In this document: positions 5,617 to 6,949 of the stretch, in pieces
Position numbering within the stretch: the first letter of the stretch is position 1
How the letters are laid out: every line of letters begins with the position of its first letter
NCBI GenBank assembly: GCA_947373615.1
Contig: CANBYN010000095.1
Location: 1-6,949 of the forward strand
DNA: 6,949 bases
From: Burkholderiaceae bacterium
Lineage (GTDB): Bacteria; Pseudomonadota; Gammaproteobacteria; Burkholderiales; Burkholderiaceae
Direction: 5' to 3'
Translations under genes and position numbers: made by a program
Notes under the pieces: model-generated
Told to the model about the DNA's origin: nothing
Databases searched by the model: none
Seen by the model: the letters and a program-made list of their open reading frames with translations, nothing else

Positions 5617-5632
5617 GCGTTGCAGCATGATA
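5604..5632 (+). promoter_or_regulatory. Possible promoter for sucC
   Basis: TTGACT (5604-5609) with ATGATA (5627-5632) at a 17-bp spacing is the best sigma70-like pair in the 189-bp recX-sucC gap. The -10 match is moderate. It would give a leader of about 135 nt before sucC. Confidence 0.35.
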
Positions 5633-5774
5633 GACTTGTAGTAGTCGGGCAACCCTCACGCATTTATTTAAATTTAGCTAATTTAGCTATTTCCAAGATA
5701 AGTATGCAAATCAGGTGGCATCGGTTTTACTAATCCTCATCGTTTGCTAAACAAGATACCGTTTCGGAGTAATT

Positions 5775-6944
5775 ATGAAAATTCACGAGTACCAAGGCAA
5801 AGAACTTCTTCGCCAATTTAATGTGCCTGTTCCTAATGGCATTCCTGCATTTAGTGTTGATGAGGCGGTGAAAGTCGCTGAAAAACTAGGCGGCCCAGTA
5901 TGGGTTGTTAAAGCACAGATACATGCTGGTGGTCGCGGTAAAGGCGGCGGTGTGAAGCTTGCTAGAAGTTTAGATGATGTGAAGAAATACGCTTCTGAAA
6001 TTTTGGGTATGCAACTCAAGACTCATCAAACGGGGCCAGAAGGTCAAAAAGTAAATCGCCTCTTAATCGAAGATGGCGCAGACATTAAAAAAGAGTACTA
6101 CTTCAGTATTGTTACAGACCGAGGCACACAAAAAAACGTGATCATGGCTTCTAGCGAAGGGGGTATGGATATTGAGGAAGTTGCTGAATCACATCCAGAA
6201 AAAATTATCAAAGTATTTGTTGACCCATTGATTGGTTTGACGGATGCTGACTGCGATGTTGTTGCAAAAGGCATTGGCGTTCCAGAAGCTTCAATTCCAA
6301 TGGCTCGAGACGTATTTAAGAATTTATATAAGACCTACTGGGATACTGATGCATCTTTAGTGGAGATCAACCCATTAATCCTTGAAGGCAATGGCAAGAT
6401 TAAGGCTCTTGATGCTAAATTCAATTTCGATCCAAATGCATTATTTCGTCACCCAGAGATCGTTGCTTATCGTGATATCGATGAAGAAGATGCTGCTGAG
6501 ATTGAAGCCTCTAAATTTGATCTTGCCTATATCTCTTTGGATGGCAACATTGGCTGCTTAGTAAACGGTGCAGGTTTGGCAATGGCTACTATGGATACCA
6601 TTAAGTTATTTGGTGGCGAGCCTGCAAACTTCTTGGACGTTGGTGGTGGTGCTACAGCAGAAAAAGTAACCGAAGCATTTAAGATTATGCTTAAGAATAA
6701 GAGTGTTCAAGCTATTTTGGTCAATATCTTCGGTGGCATTATGCGTTGTGATGTGATTGCTGACGGAGTCGTGACTGCATGTAAAGCGGTAAACCTCACA
6801 GTACCTTTAGTTGTGCGTATGAAGGGTACAAACGAAGAGTTGGGTAAGAAGATTCTTGCGGACTCTGGTTTGCCAATTATTAGCGCCGATTCAATGGCTG
6901 AAGCTGCTACTAAGGTAGTTGCTGCTGTTGCCAAAAACAAATAA
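5775..6944 (+). CDS. sucC: Succinyl-CoA synthetase (ADP-forming) beta subunit
   Basis: 389 residues, against 388 in E. coli SucC, so it is full length. With SucD it converts succinyl-CoA, ADP or GDP and phosphate into succinate, CoA and a nucleoside triphosphate in the TCA cycle. The N-terminal ATP-grasp domain opens with MKIHEYQGKELL and carries the nucleotide-binding VVKAQIHAGGRGKGGGVK (44-61). Mg-binding positions Asn199 (in EINPL) and Asp213 (in ALDAKF) match the E. coli numbering. The C-terminal CoA-ligase domain shows GNIGCLVNGAGLAMATMD (257-274), NFLDVGGGA (285-293) and VNIFGGIMRCD (316-326). GGAG (5766-5769) lies five bases before the ATG. The stop is five bases from the window end, so sucD is expected directly downstream, as in most proteobacteria. 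Confidence 0.99.
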   Translation: MKIHEYQGKELLRQFNVPVPNGIPAFSVDEAVKVAEKLGGPVWVVKAQIHAGGRGKGGGVKLARSLDDVKKYASEILGMQLKTHQTGPEGQKVNRLLIEDGADIKKEYYFSIVTDRGTQKNVIMASSEGGMDIEEVAESHPEKIIKVFVDPLIGLTDADCDVVAKGIGVPEASIPMARDVFKNLYKTYWDTDASLVEINPLILEGNGKIKALDAKFNFDPNALFRHPEIVAYRDIDEEDAAEIEASKFDLAYISLDGNIGCLVNGAGLAMATMDTIKLFGGEPANFLDVGGGATAEKVTEAFKIMLKNKSVQAILVNIFGGIMRCDVIADGVVTACKAVNLTVPLVVRMKGTNEELGKKILADSGLPIISADSMAEAATKVVAAVAKNK

Positions 6945-6949
6945 TCCAG

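Overview
The window looks like a chromosomal segment of a moderately AT-rich betaproteobacterium of the Burkholderiales. The best guess is Polynucleobacter or a close relative. This rests on the recA-recX-sucC order, the betaproteobacterial-type LexA box, the tRNA-Met sequence and the low-to-middling GC content; the genus is recalled, not computed. The window has two halves: a small degraded genomic island at a tRNA gene (about 69-3261), and ordinary housekeeping chromosome (about 3262-6949).

Island half. A complete tRNA with anticodon CAU (6-82) ends in a 14-bp segment, CTGATTCGCCACCA. This segment is repeated exactly at 3248-3261 and nowhere else that I could see, which is the layout expected of attL and attR around an element inserted at a tRNA 3' end. 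Just inside attL lies the N-terminal piece of a tyrosine-recombinase integrase (159-476), cut off before any catalytic domain. It runs straight into, and overlaps, a membrane-anchored SGNH/GDSL hydrolase (442-1185). Next, in a stretch with no intact gene, I find the wreck of a serine recombinase (about 1257-1579), spread over all three frames but still recognisable. Then a good sigma70-type promoter (1616-1644) precedes a small membrane protein (1669-1860). That protein's frame continues past one amber codon to 1941, four bases before an acyltransferase-3 membrane protein (1946-3109). The two intact cargo enzymes, an SGNH hydrolase and an AT3 acyltransferase, are the two halves of known glycan O-acylation systems. 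The island probably carries a surface-polysaccharide modification trait, while its own mobility genes have decayed.

Housekeeping half. A DUF2878 membrane protein (3322-3855) starts about 60 bp after attR. Then comes the SOS module: a LexA box overlapping the recA promoter (3884-3903), recA (3974-5065), and recX (5070-5585) four bases later. A perfect 11-bp stem hairpin that looks like an intrinsic terminator or attenuator (5100-5129) lies inside the first codons of recX. It probably lowers RecX output relative to RecA. After a 189-bp intergenic region, sucC (5775-6944) encodes the beta subunit of succinyl-CoA synthetase; its partner sucD is expected just beyond the window.

I see no CRISPR array, rRNA, intact transposase or intact defence system here. 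The unusual points are the miniature tRNA island with two dead recombinases of different classes, and the terminator-like hairpin embedded in recX.
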